NCBI GenBank assembly: GCA_034006575.1
Contig: JAVESN010000084.1
Location: 1 to 7,689 of the forward strand
Reading direction: 5' to 3'
Length of the DNA: 7,689 nucleotides
From: Methanimicrococcus sp034006575
Lineage (GTDB): Archaea; Halobacteriota; Methanosarcinia; Methanosarcinales; Methanosarcinaceae
The translations under genes were made by a program, and so were the position numbers. Position 1 is the first letter of the stretch. Each line of letters begins with the position of its first letter. The notes under the pieces were generated by a model, which searched no databases, had not been told where the DNA came from, and saw only the letters and a program-made list of their open reading frames with translations. Positions 1-5,573 of this stretch are shown here, piece by piece.

Positions 1-65
1 AAATATGAGCTGCAAATTTAAATTTAAAAGGGAGAGAAAGAATGGAGGAATAAAGATATAAAAAC

Positions 66-292
66 TGTAAAAACAAAAACAAAAACAAGAAACAAAAACA
101 AGAAACAAAAACAAGAAACAAAAACAAGAAACAAAAACAAAAACAAAAACAAAAACAAGAAACAAAAACAAAAACAAAAACAAAAACAAAAACAAAAAGA
201 AAAAAAATAAAACAAAAAGAAAAAATAAAACGGTAAAAATAAAAGCAAAAACAAAAAAATAAAACAAAAAAATAAAACAAAAAAAAAAGAAG
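66..292. repeat. A-rich simple-repeat spacer
   Basis: This gene-free stretch is almost entirely A with periodic C or G. The main motif is AAAAAC in tandem. Between about 86 and 128, CAAG recurs every 13 bases (86, 99, 112, 125), giving a 13-bp unit AAACAAAAACAAG. The pattern then returns to pure hexamers and decays to AAAACAAAAAAAT-like units by 240-290. The strand asymmetry is extreme, with almost no T on the plus strand. The minus strand is open in one frame, giving a Phe/Leu/Cys-only peptide that is clearly an artefact. It lies downstream of the aldolase gene and would be transcribed as U-rich RNA. No gene is supported in 1-311. Confidence 0.9.
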
Positions 293-300
293 AGATCTCT
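262..300 (-). terminator. poly-T terminator of the aldolase gene
   Basis: Read on the minus strand just after the aldolase stop, the 10-bp perfect palindrome AGAGATCTCT (291-300) is followed at once by TCTTTTTTTTTT and two further T-rich runs. Archaeal RNA polymerase terminates intrinsically at U-tracts, and the palindrome may add a small hairpin. The arrangement is seen directly; its use as a terminator is inferred. Confidence 0.6.
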
Positions 301-311
301 TTTCGTTTCGT

Positions 312-1232
312 TTACTCCCCTTTATAGATACGGATGGCTTCTTCGATCGGCGCTTTTTTGATGGTTAAAGCGTTAATCGCGTTGCACATACGAACGGCTT
401 CATCCAGCGGTTTTTGGTGGATGTTTCTGCCGGTCGCGTTGCCGGCGACACCGCTGATGGTTATTTGTTTATACAATTCTTTTAAAAACTCTTCCGGAGC
501 CGCGTTGGTTCCGCCGGCGCAGATGACTTTTGTTCTGCCGGCTGCGACAACCGCTTCTTTGAGCAAAACGGCGGAATCTTGGCCGTCTTGTGCGCGCGGC
601 GCATTGACTTTAACGAAATCGGCGTTTAAGCAGGCGGCAACACCGGTTGCGCCGGCAATCAAATGAGCGTCTTTTTCATCAATGACCGCTTTGCCGCGTG
701 GATAAATCCAAAGAACGGTAATCAAACCGAAACGATGCGCTTCATAAATCAATTGAGCGGCTTCAGACAACATGTCGGCCTCATATTCGCTGCCGAGATA
801 GATGGTATAGCCGATACCGACAATGTTTAAACCGCTGTTTTCTTTAAATTCCATCAACTGATCCACGCTGTACAATTGACCGCTGTAAGGGTCGGCTTGA
901 GATGTTTTGACGAGATGGGATTTGGAATTTATTTTAACCAAATACGACAAATCCGGATAATCCATGCCGTAACGCGCAATCAAACCGAGCTGCGTTGCAA
1001 AAACGCCGATTTCCGCATTTTTCGCGATTTTAAACAAATGTTCGGGATTATTGTCCTCTTCGGGAATATTATCCCCGTAAAAATCGTCATTTAAGTGCTC
1101 AATTTTTTGATCACCGGCAAAAAGCATTAAACGGCCTGTGTTTTGAGTTGCGCGAAGATAATTGGCGATATAATCATCACGAAAATCTGCGAGCACATCC
1201 AACGGAACTAAAACATTTTTTTCTGTAAACAT
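312..1232 (-). CDS. archaeal-type class I fructose-bisphosphate aldolase (DhnA/DeoC fold)
   Basis: A 306-residue TIM-barrel aldolase predicted to cleave or form fructose 1,6-bisphosphate through a lysine Schiff base in the cytoplasm. In a methanogen this mainly serves gluconeogenesis. Visible motifs are AGDQKIEH (39-46) with the early Asp41, LWIYPRG (174-180), DFVKVNAP (205-212) with Lys208, CAGGT (238-242) and GVAGNATGRNIHQ (261-273), the last two fitting phosphate binding. From memory of the Thermoproteus tenax enzyme, Trp144, Tyr146, Arg148 and Lys177 align at a constant offset of 31 with Trp175, Tyr177, Arg179 and Lys208, which supports an intact active site. It is longer than the roughly 265-280 residues of many archaeal members, mostly through its N-terminus. 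The ATG is preceded by a GGTGA ribosome-binding site, six bases upstream. The related 2-amino-3,7-dideoxyheptulosonate synthase is a less likely alternative. Confidence 0.88.
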   Translation of the reverse strand: MFTEKNVLVPLDVLADFRDDYIANYLRATQNTGRLMLFAGDQKIEHLNDDFYGDNIPEEDNNPEHLFKIAKNAEIGVFATQLGLIARYGMDYPDLSYLVKINSKSHLVKTSQADPYSGQLYSVDQLMEFKENSGLNIVGIGYTIYLGSEYEADMLSEAAQLIYEAHRFGLITVLWIYPRGKAVIDEKDAHLIAGATGVAACLNADFVKVNAPRAQDGQDSAVLLKEAVVAAGRTKVICAGGTNAAPEEFLKELYKQITISGVAGNATGRNIHQKPLDEAVRMCNAINALTIKKAPIEEAIRIYKGE

Positions 1233-1270
1233 AAAGCATCACCGAATCAAAATAATTTAACAATAACAGT

Positions 1271-1287
1271 CAATAAAATATAATAAA
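1271..1287 (-). promoter_or_regulatory. candidate TATA promoter of the aldolase gene
   Basis: On the minus strand the segment reads TTTATTATATTTTATTG. Its TATA-like core (1275-1283) would place transcription initiation near 1253, giving a leader of about 20 bases before the aldolase ATG at 1232. That leader is long enough to carry the GGTGA ribosome-binding site. The background is A/T-rich, so a chance match is possible. Confidence 0.45.
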
Positions 1288-1410
1288 ACAGTTTGATAAA
1301 TTGTAAAACAAAATGTAAATGGAACGGGAATTATTAAAGCATTTTGTTGTTTAAAAGAAATAACAGCGAAAAAAAACAAACCAAATATATGACACTCATT
1401 ACAAAAATAT

Positions 1411-1446
1411 TATTTAAAAATTCAAAAGCATGATTCAAAATTTTGA
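1411..1446 (+). promoter_or_regulatory. divergent spacer: candidate TATA box and 12-bp palindrome upstream of the Ada-AlkA gene
   Basis: The 301-nt spacer 1233-1533 holds no gene. On the plus strand TATTTAAAAA (1411-1420) resembles a TATA box that would start transcription near 1445. The perfect 12-bp palindrome TCAAAATTTTGA (1435-1446) would overlap that start, where an operator could sit. A second TATA-like site, ATTAAATA (1486-1493), would start transcription almost on the ribosome-binding site. Which of these is used cannot be told from the sequence, and A/T-rich DNA makes such palindromes fairly common. Confidence 0.25.
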
Positions 1447-1520
1447 TAAAAATTAAAATTCCATGTCCGAATAAATCCAAGAAACATTAAATAGAAGCGA
1501 ATAAATAAAACAATAACAAG

Positions 1521-1527
1521 AGGAGGG
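1521..1527 (+). promoter_or_regulatory. strong Shine-Dalgarno sequence pointing to a non-ATG start
   Basis: AGGAGGG is close to a perfect complement of the 16S rRNA 3' end. Seven bases after its GGAGG core lies ACG (1534) and ten bases after lies ATT (1537), both in the frame that encodes the complete Ada zinc domain. The first ATG downstream (1550) is out of that frame, and the first in-frame ATG is at 1663, about 135 bases away. The position of this site is the main reason for placing the start at 1534-1537. Confidence 0.65.
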
Positions 1528-1533
1528 AATAAA

Positions 1534-3009
1534 ACGATTCCAAACGCGGATGTTGACGGATTATATTCAGCCTTTAAAGCAAAGGACAGACGATTTGACG
1601 GCCGTTTTTTCGTCGGGATTTCATCTACCGGAATTTATTGCCGCCCGGTCTGCCGTGCGAAAATGCCAAAACCGGAAAATTGCACATTTTATAAAACCGC
1701 GGCGGAAGCGGAAAATGCGGGATTTCGCCCGTGTCTGTTATGCCGACCGGAATCGGCGCCGAGCGTATCCGTAACAAAATCTTCGGCAACGCCGGCAAAC
1801 AGAGCGGCAAAAATTCTGGAAAAAGAATGCGGAAGCAAATTGAATCAAGAAGAGATTGCCGCCCGCCTCGGCTGTACTTCCCGCCATTTAAATCGCGTTT
1901 TTAAAGCGGAATACCGCGTGTCTCCCGGGCAATACCTCCAAACATGCCGGCTTTTGCTTGCGAAAAGTCTGCTCGCCGAAACAAATCTTCCGATATCCGA
2001 TGTCGCCCGAGCCGCCGGTTTTGGAAGTTTGCGGCATTTCAACGCGTCTTTTAAAAAACATTACCGATTGACTCCGACAGAGATTCGGAATCAAAAACAA
2101 AAAAATGAAAAACAAACGGACAGCATCACTTTATCCCTCGGGTATCGCCCGCCTTATCCGTGGCATCAGGTTTTGGATTTTTTAGAAACGCGCGCGATTC
2201 CCGGCGTTGAAAAAATTCAAAACGGAGAATATATGCGAGCCGTGCATATTGAAACCGAAGGAGAACACCGATACGGCTGGGTGAAAGTCGGTCACAACTC
2301 CGATAAAAATGCGTTGTCCATTACGATTTCCGCTTCTTTGCTGCCGGTTCTCTCCGACGTTCTTTTCAGAATTCGCCGTCTTTTTGACTTGAACTGCGAT
2401 CCGGAATTGATATACGAAATTCTTTCAACCATGAATGAGATAAAACCCGGTCTTTGCATTTTGGGAACACGGCTTCCGGGCTGTTTTAATTCTTATGAGA
2501 TGGCGGTCAGAGCCGTATTGGGACAACAAATCACCGTCAAAGCGGCACGAACCTTGGCTTTGAGAATGACGGCCGCCTACGGAACGCCGGTTCAAACCGG
2601 AATTGAGGGGTTGACGCATACATTTCCGGCTCCCGAAAAAATCGCATCGTTAAGCGAGTCGATTACGGATTCTTTGGGACCTTTGGGAATTATCGCAACG
2701 CGCGCAAAAACAATATCGGCGTTATCCCAAGCGTTTATGGACGACAGCATTTGTTTTGACGCCTGTGTTTGCCCGGAAGCGGAAATGGAAAAACTGAAAA
2801 AGATTCCCGGAATCGGACCGTGGACGGCAAAATACATCGCGATGCGAGCAATGGAATGGCCGGACGCTTTTCTTGAAACGGACGCGGGCATTAAAAAGGC
2901 GTTGGCGCCGTTGACGGAAAAAGAAACGGCGGAAATGGCAAAAAAGTGGCGCCCGTGGCGCAGTTACGCGACAATCAATATATGGAATTCATTGAAAGAG
3001 AATGAATAA
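1534..3009 (+). CDS. alkA: Ada-N / AraC-type regulator / AlkA DNA glycosylase fusion
   Basis: From the proposed ACG start this is a 491-residue three-part alkylation-repair protein. Residues 10-75 are an Ada zinc domain with Cys36, Cys40, Cys67 and Cys70, a constant two-residue offset from E. coli Ada Cys38/42/69/72. Cys36 would accept methyl groups from phosphotriesters. Residues about 88-185 carry two AraC-type helix-turn-helix motifs. Residues about 199-285 fit the AlkA N-terminal domain (YRPPYPWHQVLDFLETRAIP). The remainder is the HhH-GPD glycosylase: VLGQQITVKAA (328-338), the hairpin IPGIGPWTAKY (424-434) and the likely catalytic Asp450 in LETDAGI. It should excise 3-methyladenine-type bases and sense methyl damage. 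No ATG, GTG or TTG exists in frame between the stop at 1492 and 1663. Starting at 1663 would remove Cys36 and Cys40. An ACG/ATT start, a lost ATG or a sequencing error are all possible. It lies 60 nt before ogt. Confidence 0.85.
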   Translation, partial: TIPNADVDGLYSAFKAKDRRFDGRFFVGISSTGIYCRPVCRAKMPKPENCTFYKTAAEAENAGFRPCLLCRPESAPSVSVTKSSATPANRAAKILEKECGSKLNQEEIAARLGCTSRHLNRVFKAEYRVSPGQYLQTCRLLLAKSLLAETNLPISDVARAAGFGSLRHFNASFKKHYRLTPTEIRNQKQKNEKQTDSITLSLGYRPPYPWHQVLDFLETRAIPGVEKIQNGEYMRAVHIETEGEHRYGWVKVGHNSDKNALSITISASLLPVLSDVLFRIRRLFDLNCDPELIYEILSTMNEIKPGLCILGTRLPGCFNSYEMAVRAVLGQQITVKAARTLALRMTAAYGTPVQTGIEGLTHTFPAPEKIASLSESITDSLGPLGIIATRAKTISALSQAFMDDSICFDACVCPEAEMEKLKKIPGIGPWTAKYIAMRAMEWPDAFLETDAGIKKALAPLTEKETAEMAKKWRPWRSYATINIWNSLKENE

Positions 3010-3069
3010 TAAAAGAAACAATACAAAAAGAAAAAACAAAAAATAAAAAAAACAAAGGAGAAAAGAGAA

Positions 3070-3612
3070 ATGTATTATTCAACAACTTATTCTTCGCCGC
3101 TGGGTTTACTGACATTGGCAAGCGACGGCGATAATTTAATCGGCCTTTGGATTGAGGGACAAAAGTATCATAAGGGCGTCGTTCGAGAAGAAATGGAAAA
3201 AGGAGATAATTTGCCTGTTTTTTCCGCCGTTAAATTGTGGCTCAACCGTTATTTTGCGGGGGAAAATCCGCTCATTTCGGAATTGCCTCTGGCGCCGATT
3301 GGCGGCAGCGAATTCCGCGAAATCGTTTGGGATATTTTGTGTGAAATCCCGTACGGGAAATACATCACATACGGCGATGTCGCCAAAGAAGCGGCCGCCC
3401 GAATGGGCAAACCGAGCATGTCCGGGCAAGCCGTCGGCGGAGCGGTCGGCCATAATCCGATTTCAATTATAATTCCTTGCCATCGCGTCGTCGGCGCGGG
3501 CGGCAATTTAACGGGATACGCCGGCGGAATCGATAAAAAAATCAAATTGTTAAAGCATGAAGGCGCCGATATGTCATGTTTGTTTGTTCCCGCCAAAAGT
3601 TCGGCTCCTTGA
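3070..3612 (+). CDS. ogt: O6-methylguanine-DNA methyltransferase (Ogt type)
   Basis: A 180-residue suicide enzyme that moves the alkyl group of O6-alkylguanine to its own cysteine. The active site IPCHRVVG has Cys137, and SGQAVGGAVGHNP (118-130) is the DNA-binding helix region. The N-terminal half (YSSPLGLLTLASDGDNLIGL) is typical of Ogt. The position usually held by the Arg finger (ARAVG in E. coli Ogt and human MGMT) is Gln120, a variant I recall in bacterial Ogt proteins. Length is normal for the family. ATG 3070 is preceded by AAAGGAG (3054-3060) with nine bases between. It follows the Ada-AlkA fusion on the same strand after 60 A-rich bases, so co-transcription is likely. The pair supplies the activities E. 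coli splits between Ada and AlkA. No clear T-run terminator follows on the plus strand before the convergent tRNA genes. Confidence 0.93.
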   Translation: MYYSTTYSSPLGLLTLASDGDNLIGLWIEGQKYHKGVVREEMEKGDNLPVFSAVKLWLNRYFAGENPLISELPLAPIGGSEFREIVWDILCEIPYGKYITYGDVAKEAAARMGKPSMSGQAVGGAVGHNPISIIIPCHRVVGAGGNLTGYAGGIDKKIKLLKHEGADMSCLFVPAKSSAP

Positions 3613-3768
3613 GAAACAGGATGTCTGAGAAGAGAAAGAAGAAAAATAAAAAAAGAAAAAATAGCATAAAACATAATGCCGTTGAAATAAAATAAAAATT
3701 TATCGAGAATAAAGATGCTCTGAAAAAAGAATGGAAAAAGAGTATCTGAAAAAATTGAAAAAGAGAAG
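3613..3768. other. A-rich convergent spacer between ogt and the tRNA cluster
   Basis: This spacer separates the rightward ogt from the leftward tRNAs. It is purine-rich on the plus strand (AAGAGAAAGAAG-like) and I see no gene in it. A GCAT/ATGC inverted repeat near 3664-3679 is too short to call. A runs at 3749-3754 and 3758-3762 become T runs on the minus strand, directly after the tRNA-Asn 3' end. Confidence 0.6.
3749..3762 (-). terminator. U-run terminator of the promoter-distal tRNA-Asn
   Basis: Seven bases past the tRNA 3' end, the minus strand reads TTTTTCAATTTTTT. Such U-tracts directly after a tRNA are the usual archaeal termination signal. No hairpin beyond the tRNA itself is seen. 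Confidence 0.5.
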
Positions 3769-3841
3769 CGCCGCCTACAGGGCTCGAACCTGTGACATTC
3801 TGGTTAACAGCCAGACACTCTACCATCTGAGTTAAGGCGGC
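3769..3841 (-). tRNA. tRNA-Asn (GTT), copy 1
   Basis: A 73-nt cloverleaf reads on the minus strand: acceptor GCCGCCT/AGGCGGC, D arm ACTC/GAGT, anticodon stem TCTGG/CCAGA with loop CTGTTAA (anticodon GTT), T arm ACAGG/CCTGT with loop TTCGAGC, and discriminator G. There is no intron, and CCA is not encoded (the flank reads CTT). All stems pair. The sequence is identical to the copy at 4138-4210. It lies last in a leftward group of three tRNA genes but has its own TATA-like element. Confidence 0.97.
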
Positions 3842-3870
3842 ATAAACAAAACTGAAAAACTGCATAAACC

Positions 3871-3878
3871 TATATAAA
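3871..3878 (-). promoter_or_regulatory. TATA box of tRNA-Asn copy 1
   Basis: The minus strand reads TTTATATA, a near-consensus archaeal TATA box. Its centre is about 33 bases upstream of the mature tRNA 5' end, which fits initiation near 3847 and a very short leader removed by RNase P. This is one of the best-placed promoter elements in the window. Confidence 0.6.
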
Positions 3879-3989
3879 AGTTATGACAGGAAGGGAACGG
3901 AACGGAATACGGTTTTTTAATCATTGCGGTTAATGTGAAATATAAATTTTGAAAAGAAATGGTTGAAAACGACAGCTGAGAATCCGTGG

Positions 3990-4013
3990 ATTTTAAAAAA
4001 AATATTTAAAATT
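3990..4013 (-). terminator. terminator after the CAT-anticodon tRNA
   Basis: An 8-bp inverted repeat, ATTTTAAA (3990-3997) and TTTAAAAT (4005-4012), encloses an A8 run at 3995-4002 that reads as T8 on the minus strand. It starts five bases past the tRNA 3' end. A U-run with a weak A/U hairpin fits archaeal termination. The 176-nt spacer 3842-4017 otherwise shows only the promoter of tRNA-Asn copy 1. Confidence 0.5.
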
Positions 4014-4017
4014 CAAA

Positions 4018-4091
4018 TGGGCCTGACAGGATTTGAACCAGTGACAACTCGGTTATGAGCCGAGCACTCTAACCAACTAAGTTACAGGCCC
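4018..4091 (-). tRNA. tRNA with CAT anticodon (probably Ile2, Met possible)
   Basis: A 74-nt cloverleaf: acceptor GGGCCTG/CAGGCCC, D arm ACTT/GAGT, anticodon stem CTCGG/CCGAG with loop CTCATAA, variable TTGTC, T loop TTCAAAT and discriminator A. The GGGCC acceptor start, A73 and the CTCGG..CCGAG anticodon stem resemble archaeal isoleucine tRNAs, so this is more likely the AUA-decoding tRNA-Ile2, whose C34 is converted to agmatidine by TiaS. Elongator Met cannot be excluded by eye. The T stem ACTGG/CCTGT has a central T-T mismatch, which is unusual. CCA is not encoded. It lies 46 nt downstream of tRNA-Asn copy 2, close enough to share a transcript. Confidence 0.93.
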
Positions 4092-4137
4092 GCGAAAAGA
4101 TAAAATCAAAAATAAAAACACAAGAAAACGAATGCAG

Positions 4138-4210
4138 CGCCGCCTACAGGGCTCGAACCTGTGACATTCTGGTTAACAGCCAGACACTCTACCATCTGAG
4201 TTAAGGCGGC
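4138..4210 (-). tRNA. tRNA-Asn (GTT), copy 2
   Basis: It is base-for-base identical to the tRNA-Asn at 3769-3841 over all 73 nt, and the identity extends three further bases past the 3' end, while the other flanks differ. All cloverleaf stems pair, with anticodon GTT and no encoded CCA. Identity this exact, with diverged flanks, indicates recent duplication or gene conversion. Its 5' flank carries a 20-bp tandem repeat in place of a normally spaced TATA box. Confidence 0.97.
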
Positions 4211-4250
4211 TTTTGCGTTTGTGAAGGGAATGTTGCGTTTGTGAAGTGAA
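4211..4250. repeat. 20-bp tandem duplication at the 5' edge of tRNA-Asn copy 2
   Basis: Two adjacent 20-base units occupy 4211-4230 and 4231-4250. They share TTGCGTTTGTGAAG and differ at two positions (T/G near the start, G/T near the end). The repeat begins directly at the tRNA 5' end and fills the position where a TATA box would be expected. It is not A-rich like the other repeats here. Confidence 0.9.
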
Positions 4251-4270
4251 ATATCCAAAGCCTGCTATAA

Positions 4271-4278
4271 TATTTAAA
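4271..4278 (-). promoter_or_regulatory. candidate TATA box for the tRNA-Asn copy 2 / CAT tRNA transcript
   Basis: The minus strand reads TTTAAATA inside CTTTAAATATTATAG. Initiation would fall near 4247, leaving a leader of about 37 bases before the tRNA, longer than for copy 1 because the 20-bp duplication lies between. Read-through from the DUF362 gene, which ends at 4311 on the same strand, is an alternative source of transcription. Confidence 0.35.
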
Positions 4279-4310
4279 GATTTTGAAAAAATGTGGGATG
4301 AAATCGTTTT

Positions 4311-5414
4311 TCAGATTTCAATCAATTCATATTCGCGCGTCCCCAACCCGATTTTTTCTCCGTATTCCATTTGGCGGCAGCCGTTGACGTCTTTCCAAAC
4401 CCCTTTGAATTTGTCCTCCCCGGGTTTGTGATTGTGCCTTAATTTGCTGTTTTCAAACCCGCGGCTTTGATTGACCAAATCATAACACGCTTGATCCAGC
4501 GCGATCGGATCGTTTGAAGCCAAAATGCCGATGTCGGGAACAATGGGAGAATCGCTCCAAGAAGCGCAATCGCAATCCGGAGAGATGTTCATCAAAAACG
4601 TAATGTAACAGACTTTTCCTTCTTTTCCTTTCACGGAGCCGTAAGCGTATTCGACCATTCGGTCTATAAACGCCGGAACATGGTCCCAGTCATGAAAAAT
4701 CGCGTCTTCCGGACAAATCATGCAATTGCCGCAGCTTAAGCAAGTGGAGCCGATGATGTGCGCGCCGTCTTCTGTCATTTCAATGGAGTCCGCGGGGCAA
4801 GCCGACAAGCATGTTCCGCACGAGGTGCATTTTTGGGAGTCGACTTCCGGCTGCGCCGCTTCGTGCTGCTCCCATTTTCCGCGAACGGAAGCGCATCCCA
4901 TTGCCAAATTCTTGACCGCGCCGCCGAATCCGGCCATGACGTGCCCTTTAAAGTGCGTCAACACCACCATGGAGTCGGCCGAAACGATATCCGCCGCAAT
5001 TTTAACGTCTTTGAATTCTTTGAGGTTTACGGGAACGGAAATCTCGTTTTCCCCTCTCAGGCCGTCTGCGATAATCACCGGAACGCCGAGCGTCGCGTAA
5101 TTAAAACCGTGCAACAAAGCAGTTTCGACGTGGTCGACCGCGTTTCTGCGGTACCCGACATAAAGGGTATTCGTGTCCGTGACAAACGGAGACGCGCCCG
5201 TTTCTTTGATGCGGTCGATGACCGCTCGGACAAAAACGGGATTGATATAACCGTCGCTTCCGCGTTCTCCGAAATGAAGTTTAATGGCCGTTAAGTCGCC
5301 GCTTGAAATCATTTTATCAAAACCGGCCGCTTGAAACAACCTTTGAATTTTTGAAATTTTATTATCGGATGTTTTTCGCGCCCGGAAATCTGTAAAATAA
5401 ATTTTTGAAGTCAT
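4311..5414 (-). CDS. DUF362 protein with two [4Fe-4S] ferredoxin-type motifs
   Basis: A 367-residue cytoplasmic iron-sulfur protein of the DUF362 family. The biochemical role is not established to my knowledge; electron transfer or a redox-linked reaction is an inference from the clusters. Residues 1-180 and about 250-345 form the split DUF362 domain, with KLHFGERG (45-52), LTHFKGHVMAGFGGAVKNL (152-170) and ASNDPIALD (299-307). A ferredoxin-like insert lies between. Motif 1 is Cys196, 199, 202 and 206 followed by Pro, the standard CxxCxxCxxxCP. Motif 2 is Cys225, 228, 231 and 234 followed by Pro, one residue shorter than usual. There is no signal peptide or membrane segment. AGGGAG lies ten bases before the ATG. 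It is followed on the same strand by the tRNA cluster about 100 nt on, and I see no functional link to it. Confidence 0.88.
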   Translation of the reverse strand: MTSKIYFTDFRARKTSDNKISKIQRLFQAAGFDKMISSGDLTAIKLHFGERGSDGYINPVFVRAVIDRIKETGASPFVTDTNTLYVGYRRNAVDHVETALLHGFNYATLGVPVIIADGLRGENEISVPVNLKEFKDVKIAADIVSADSMVVLTHFKGHVMAGFGGAVKNLAMGCASVRGKWEQHEAAQPEVDSQKCTSCGTCLSACPADSIEMTEDGAHIIGSTCLSCGNCMICPEDAIFHDWDHVPAFIDRMVEYAYGSVKGKEGKVCYITFLMNISPDCDCASWSDSPIVPDIGILASNDPIALDQACYDLVNQSRGFENSKLRHNHKPGEDKFKGVWKDVNGCRQMEYGEKIGLGTREYELIEI

Positions 5415-5454
5415 GATAAATCCGCTCCCTGCGTTTTATGAAGATATGAAATGA

Positions 5455-5482
5455 GACAAAAAATGTCATCCGCCTTAATAAA
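5455..5482 (-). promoter_or_regulatory. candidate promoter and small inverted repeat of the DUF362 gene
   Basis: On the minus strand TTTATTAA (5475-5482) is a plausible TATA box, with initiation near 5451 and a leader of about 37 bases. Between it and the start lies GACA-AAAAA-TGTC (5455-5467), a short inverted repeat that could be an operator. It is only four bases per arm, so the call is weak. Confidence 0.3.
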
Positions 5483-5504
5483 TAATTCGAGAAAATTAAA
5501 AATG

Positions 5505-5517
5505 GAAAGAAAATAAA
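5505..5517 (-). terminator. T-rich terminator after the HemK2-like gene
   Basis: About 40 bases past the stop the minus strand reads TTTTATTTTCTTT, following an A-rich segment. It is the only U-tract between this gene and the DUF362 promoter. The signal is modest and no hairpin is clear. Confidence 0.35.
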
Positions 5518-5531
5518 AGAGTTCTTTTTTT

Positions 5532-5573
5532 AAAACTCTCCTTTTAAAACTCTCCTTTTAAAACTCTCCTTTT
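5532..5573. repeat. 14-bp tandem repeat across the HemK2-like stop codon
   Basis: Three perfect copies of AAAACTCTCCTTTT (5532-5545, 5546-5559, 5560-5573) are followed by a partial copy AAAAC. On the coding strand each unit reads AAAAGGAGAGTTTT. The last sense codons (K-G-E-F) come from the first unit read, and the TAA is formed at its junction with the second, so the gene ends inside the array. Each unit also contains AGGAG, a Shine-Dalgarno-like string. Confidence 0.97.

Noticed and set aside
86..160. Possible CRISPR array from 13-bp periodic repeats
   Set aside because: Units are too short, there are no unique spacers, and the pattern is a degenerate hexanucleotide microsatellite.
24..254. 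Minus-strand open frame made of Phe, Leu and Cys
   Set aside because: It is the translation of the A-rich simple repeat; no ribosome-binding site, domain or balanced composition supports a gene.
1550..1774. ATG 1550 as the start of the Ada-AlkA gene with a frameshift
   Set aside because: The frame from 1550 has no Ada resemblance, and the correct frame is continuous upstream of it to the Shine-Dalgarno, so a frameshift is not needed.
3542..3865. Minus-strand open frame crossing tRNA-Asn copy 1
   Set aside because: It reads through a tRNA gene and the ogt 3' end; this is a typical artefact of translating a tRNA.
3769..4210. Duplicated tRNA-Asn as attachment sites of an integrated element
   Set aside because: The copies are full length and only about 370 bases apart; the DNA between holds only another tRNA and no integrase or cargo.
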